Shown piece after piece: positions 8,242 to 11,660 of a stretch of DNA of 11,660 nt. The first letter of the stretch is position 1, and the number at the start of each line of letters is the position of its first letter. Both the position numbers and the translations under genes were made by a program. The notes under the pieces are model-generated. The model did not search any database. It was given only the letters and a program-made list of their open reading frames with translations, and was not told where the DNA came from. Origin of the DNA: Planctomycetota bacterium (lineage in GTDB: Bacteria > Planctomycetota > Planctomycetia > Pirellulales > Pirellulaceae); NCBI GenBank assembly GCA_026692885.1, contig JAPLNJ010001040.1, positions 1 to 11,660 of the forward strand. Reading direction: 5' to 3'.

Positions 8242-11200
8242 TTGCGGTTCCTTTTGGCAACCATTGCTGGCTGGCTCATCCTCATCTCTTTCAATCTTGG
8301 GGCTGTTTTCTTTGCTACGACCGAGACGGTGATGATCATCAACGATAACTTCTTCTTTATCGCGGCCAATTTGATTGGAATGTTTGCAGCCTACAATTCG
8401 GAATTCTATGCACGCCACGATTTCTTTGTCAATCAAGAGCTAGATGGACGTAATGCCGCGATTGTGGAAGCGAATAGGACTCTGGAATCGAAGGTCGCGG
8501 AACGTACCCAAGCACTCGAACAATTGACCGCGGAACTGCGGGAAAGTGAAGTCAAGTTCCGTTTATTGGTCGAGAACAGCCACGACATCATCTATACGCT
8601 TACTGCAGAGGGAGAGTTCCGCTTCGTCTCCCCGGCCTGGACCGCGTTCCTGGGGCACTCGACAACCCAGGTAGATGGACAACCATTCCAGCAATTTGTC
8701 CATCCCGATGATTTGGCGCGGTGCACGGCATTTCTGCAGTCAGTCATCGAGGGGGGACAACGACAGGAGGGTGTCGAGTATCGCGTGCGGCACATCAACG
8801 GGTCGTGGCGCTGGCACACCACAAGTGCGGTTCCGTTGCGGGACGAAGCCGGCACGGTCAGGGGTTTTGAGGATACCGCCCACGATATCACCAAGTGCAA
8901 GCAAGTGGAAGAGACCCTGCGCATCCAACACGATCTCAGCTTGGCACTCAGTTCGATCGACGAACTCGATCAGGCCCTGGAGCAGATTCTGAATGCGGCG
9001 CTGAGGATGGAAAGCATCGCCTGTGGCGGGATCTACTTGACCGATCCGAACGGCACGCTCGATTTGGTGGTTCACCGTGGTCTAACGCCACAATTCATTG
9101 CACAGGTCACTTGCTCTCTGGCGGATTCGATGCAGGCCCGTTTGGCGCGGGATGGTCAGGCACACTATGGCACCTATCAACGTCTCCGACCCGAACCGAA
9201 CCGAACGAGCGCCGAGGATAACTTGCGCGCCCTGGCCGTCATTCCCATATTGCATCAGGGTGAATTGTTAGCGGTGCTCAACCTCGCGTCGTACAGGGAC
9301 GATGACATTCCTGTCAACACCCGCCAAGCGATTGAGACACTCGCTCAGCAAATCGGCAGCACCCTGATACGTCTGCGCGCGGTCGCCAGCCTGCGCGAGG
9401 GCCAGCAGAATCTGCAAACGTTGTTCGACACGATCGACGACTTTTTGTTCGTGCTGGACGGCGCGGGGCATATCTTGCGGGTCAACGCGGTCACGTCGAA
9501 TCGTCTCGGTTATGCGGCAGGCGAACTGGTGGGTCAGGACGTGCTAATGGCCCATCCACCTGACCGACGGGCGGATGCGGCGGCGGTCGTTGCCGACATG
9601 CTCGCGGGCCAGCGCGAGTTCTGCCCAATTCCGCTGTTTGCCAAAGATGGCAGCTTGATTCCTGTGGAGACGCGTGTGACCCCAGGGACCTGGGGCGGCC
9701 AGCCGGCGCTGTTTGCCATCTCGCGTGACATCACCGAGCGCAAGCAGGCCGAGACCTATCGCGAGCTGGGGCGGGAAGTTCTCCAGATACTCAATCAGTC
9801 CGGCGATTTGCAGGATTCCATCCAGTGTGTCCTCGCCGCCTTGAAGACGCGGACCGGGTTCGATGCCGTGGGCATACGTCTGCAAGACGGGGAGGATTTT
9901 CCGTATTTCGTTCAGGAAGGCTTTTCCAGGGATTTTCTGCTGACGGAAAACACGCTGATCGAGCGCGCCACGGATGGCGGGCTGTGCCGGGACCAAGCCG
10001 GCAACGTCCGGCTGGAATGTACCTGTGGCCTGGTGATTTCCGGCCAGACCGACCCGGCCCATCCGCTGTTCACGCGGGGCGGTAGCTTCTGGACCAACGA
10101 TTCCTTCCCTTTGCTCGACCTGCCGTCCGATCAGGATCCACGACTTCATCCACGGAATCAATGCATCCATCAAGGCTATGCCTCCGTAGCCCTGGTGCCC
10201 ATTCGGAACAAGGATAGGATTATTGGTCTGATCCACTTTTGCGACCAGCGCAAACGATGTTTTACCCTGGCTACGGTCGAACTCCTGGAAGGCATCGCGT
10301 CGCACATCGGCGAGGCGCTGTTGCGTAAGCAGGCGGAGGAGGTCCGGGACGAGGCATTGAGTCACCTGCAGAAGATCGCCAGTCGGGTGCCTGGGGTGGT
10401 CTACCAATATCGTTTACGCCCCGATGGCAGTGCCTGTTTGCCTTTCGCCAGTGAAGGGATCCAGGAGATCTTCCGGGTCAGCCCCGCTCAAGTCCGTGAA
10501 GATGCCTCCGCGATGTTTGCCAATACGCACCCGGATGACTATGCGGGCGTGACCGCTTCCCTGCAGGCCTCGGCACGCGACTTAGCTCCCTGGCAACATG
10601 AGTTTCGGGTGAAGTTCGACGATGGCACCATCCGCGCACTCTACGGCGACGCCATGCCACAACGGGAGGAAGATGGCTCCGTGCTTTGGCACGGTTTCAT
10701 TACCGACATCACCGAGCGCAAGCGGGCGGAGGAGTTGCGACTGACCCTCACCGACCTGGAACGTTCCAACAAGGAACTGGAACAGTTCGCCTACGTCGCT
10801 TCCCATGACCTGCAAGAACCCTTGCGCATGGTCTCCAGCTATACCCAGCTCCTGGCCCGGCGCTACCAGGGCCAATTGGACGCCAACGCCCAGGAGTTTA
10901 TCGCTTTCGCCGTGGATGGCGCCAACCGGATGCAGAGCCTGATCAACGACCTGTTGTCCTTTTCCCGCGTGGGGACACGGGGTAAGGAATTCGAGCTTAC
11001 CGATTTCGCGGTCGTGCTGGCTCAGGCGCTCGTCAATCTACAGGCCGCAATTCAGGAGAGTGATGCGGTGGTGACCCACGACCCACTACCGATCCTGCTG
11101 GCCGACAAGTCGCAGATGGTCAACTTGTTTCAGAACCTGATCGGCAATGCCATCAAGTTCCACGCGGAGCAGGCCCCCCACGTACATCTATCCGCGGTGC

Positions 11201-11469
11201 TACAGGAACAGGCTTGGCTGTTCCGCGTCCGCGATGACGGTATCGGGATCGAGCCCCAATACGCGGATCGTATCTTCCAGATCTTCGAGCGTCTGCACAC
11301 TCGAGCAGAGTACCCCGGCACAGGCCTGGGCCTGGCCATCTGCAAGAAGATCGTGGAACGTCATGCGGGGCACATCTGGGTCGAGTCGCAACTCGCGAAA
11401 GGCTCCACGTTTTACTTCACCATCCCGCTGGCACCAAACGGTTTCTTGGGGCTGGCGTGTCAAGCATGA
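8242..11469 (+). CDS. PAS/GAF sensor histidine kinase, apparently truncated at its N-terminus
   Basis: Membrane-attached histidine kinase of about 1075 aa, with no receiver. Residues count from TTG 8242. Two hydrophobic helices (about 4-25 and 37-53, the second with FFFIAANLIGMFAAY) precede a coiled coil (about 64-103). Next come PAS 104-226, GAF 227-390, PAS 390-505, a cysteine-bearing GAF 506-700 (C582, C593, C595, C641) and PAS 702-832. HisKA has His855 in SHDLQEPLR, the type common in phytochrome-like kinases. HATPase keeps N969 (GNAIKF), DDGIGI and GTGLGLAI, so it should be active. The start is weak: no ribosome site precedes 8242, the frame is open back to 8170 through repeat sequence, and the helices resemble the end of a longer membrane domain known from cyclases and kinases. 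GTG 8329, ATG 8332 and ATG 8380 are alternatives. Wobble G/C is about 56% in the first 71 codons. Function as a kinase is firm; the exact start and expression are uncertain. Confidence 0.88.
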   Translation: MRFLLATIAGWLILISFNLGAVFFATTETVMIINDNFFFIAANLIGMFAAYNSEFYARHDFFVNQELDGRNAAIVEANRTLESKVAERTQALEQLTAELRESEVKFRLLVENSHDIIYTLTAEGEFRFVSPAWTAFLGHSTTQVDGQPFQQFVHPDDLARCTAFLQSVIEGGQRQEGVEYRVRHINGSWRWHTTSAVPLRDEAGTVRGFEDTAHDITKCKQVEETLRIQHDLSLALSSIDELDQALEQILNAALRMESIACGGIYLTDPNGTLDLVVHRGLTPQFIAQVTCSLADSMQARLARDGQAHYGTYQRLRPEPNRTSAEDNLRALAVIPILHQGELLAVLNLASYRDDDIPVNTRQAIETLAQQIGSTLIRLRAVASLREGQQNLQTLFDTIDDFLFVLDGAGHILRVNAVTSNRLGYAAGELVGQDVLMAHPPDRRADAAAVVADMLAGQREFCPIPLFAKDGSLIPVETRVTPGTWGGQPALFAISRDITERKQAETYRELGREVLQILNQSGDLQDSIQCVLAALKTRTGFDAVGIRLQDGEDFPYFVQEGFSRDFLLTENTLIERATDGGLCRDQAGNVRLECTCGLVISGQTDPAHPLFTRGGSFWTNDSFPLLDLPSDQDPRLHPRNQCIHQGYASVALVPIRNKDRIIGLIHFCDQRKRCFTLATVELLEGIASHIGEALLRKQAEEVRDEALSHLQKIASRVPGVVYQYRLRPDGSACLPFASEGIQEIFRVSPAQVREDASAMFANTHPDDYAGVTASLQASARDLAPWQHEFRVKFDDGTIRALYGDAMPQREEDGSVLWHGFITDITERKRAEELRLTLTDLERSNKELEQFAYVASHDLQEPLRMVSSYTQLLARRYQGQLDANAQEFIAFAVDGANRMQSLINDLLSFSRVGTRGKEFELTDFAVVLAQALVNLQAAIQESDAVVTHDPLPILLADKSQMVNLFQNLIGNAIKFHAEQAPHVHLSAVLQEQAWLFRVRDDGIGIEPQYADRIFQIFERLHTRAEYPGTGLGLAICKKIVERHAGHIWVESQLAKGSTFYFTIPLAPNGFLGLACQA

Positions 11470-11495
11470 GATTTTATGGTTCTGTGAATTGGATG

Positions 11496-11514
11496 CCACG
11501 GGCTTGCCCCGTGG
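11496..11514. repeat. Short hairpin after gene 3
   Basis: A 7-bp perfect stem (11496-11502 with 11508-11514) with a 5-base loop lies 26 bases after the gene 3 stop. Its 3' arm lies within the 5' arm of the larger inverted repeat at 11507-11660, so the two folds compete. No T-run follows, so a terminator is not called. It looks like one unit of a composite palindrome. Confidence 0.5.
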
Positions 11515-11660
11515 AGGCTCACGTTCACAGCTACACGATCCACCCCATAACCTTCCTCCCCCGTTTCGCCCGCGGCGGCTTAGCCGCCGCTGGCGAAACG
11601 GGGCAGGAAGGTTATGGGGTGGATCGCCTTGTGTAGCTGCGAACGTGAGCCTCCACGGGG
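11507..11660. repeat. 154-base nested inverted repeat at the window edge
   Basis: Outer arms 11507-11536 and 11631-11660 pair at 29 of 30 positions. After a 5-base one-sided insert (11626-11630), 11537-11579 pairs with 11583-11625 at 41 of 43 positions, closing on a 3-base loop. In total 70 of 73 positions pair. The structure runs to the last base and may continue outside. Its low divergence points to a recent or actively maintained element, and its layered make-up looks like one palindrome inserted in another. It encodes no recognisable protein. It could be a MITE- or REPIN-like dispersed element, or a strong transcript end for gene 3. Confidence 0.85.

Noticed and set aside
11496..11660. 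Intrinsic terminator of gene 3
   Set aside because: Neither the short nor the long hairpin is followed by a T-run within the window, and the long one ends at the window edge.
1..11660. CRISPR array, tRNA or rRNA
   Set aside because: No regularly spaced short direct repeats with unique spacers, and no cloverleaf or rRNA-like conserved sequence, was seen. The repeated PAS linkers are coding and irregularly spaced.

Overview
The window looks like accessory or regulatory DNA from a GC-rich bacterium (roughly 60% G+C by eye). The best guess is a planctomycete. That rests on very large multi-PAS sensor kinases and on long, GC-rich palindromes in every intergenic gap, which resemble dispersed repeats I remember from planctomycete genomes. 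No database was consulted, so the phylum is an inference (about 0.5-0.6), and no genus is offered.

Layout. Positions 1-593 hold two unrelated inverted repeats (13-91 and 161-238) and a poorly defined leader. Three plus-strand genes follow, and all encode two-component signalling proteins. Gene 1 (594-6704, about 2036 aa) is a giant membrane hybrid histidine kinase with a dCache-type extracytoplasmic sensor, eight PAS domains, one GAF domain, an intact kinase core, a receiver and a helical C-terminal tail. Gene 2 (6835-8016, 393 aa) is a soluble receiver-kinase protein. Its phosphoacceptor His and Asp are intact, but its ATP-binding half has lost key residues. Gene 3 (8242-11469, about 1075 aa) is a PAS/GAF sensor kinase with an intact core and no receiver. 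Its N-terminus looks like the stump of a longer membrane domain. The gaps between the genes carry long hairpins (6720-6777; 8090-8142 and 8176-8208). A 154-base nested inverted repeat (11507-11660) runs to the window edge.

How the genes may work together. No protein here has a DNA-binding, c-di-GMP, methyltransferase or other output domain, and gene 1 ends without a recognisable Hpt domain. One coherent model is a phosphorelay: gene 1 autophosphorylates (His1585), passes the phosphate to its own receiver (Asp1878), and gene 2 then acts as receiver (Asp61) and/or His phosphotransferase (His178). In that model gene 2 would play a part analogous to ChpT or Spo0B. Gene 3 could be a second input. 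This model is inference from domain content and gene order.

Most interesting points: the apparently dead ATP-binding domain of gene 2 beside a hybrid kinase that lacks an Hpt; the apparent 5' truncation of gene 3 at a repeat-filled junction; a cysteine-bearing GAF domain in gene 3; and a set of sequence-unrelated long palindromes in every gap, the last of which is nested and predicts the sequence just beyond the window.
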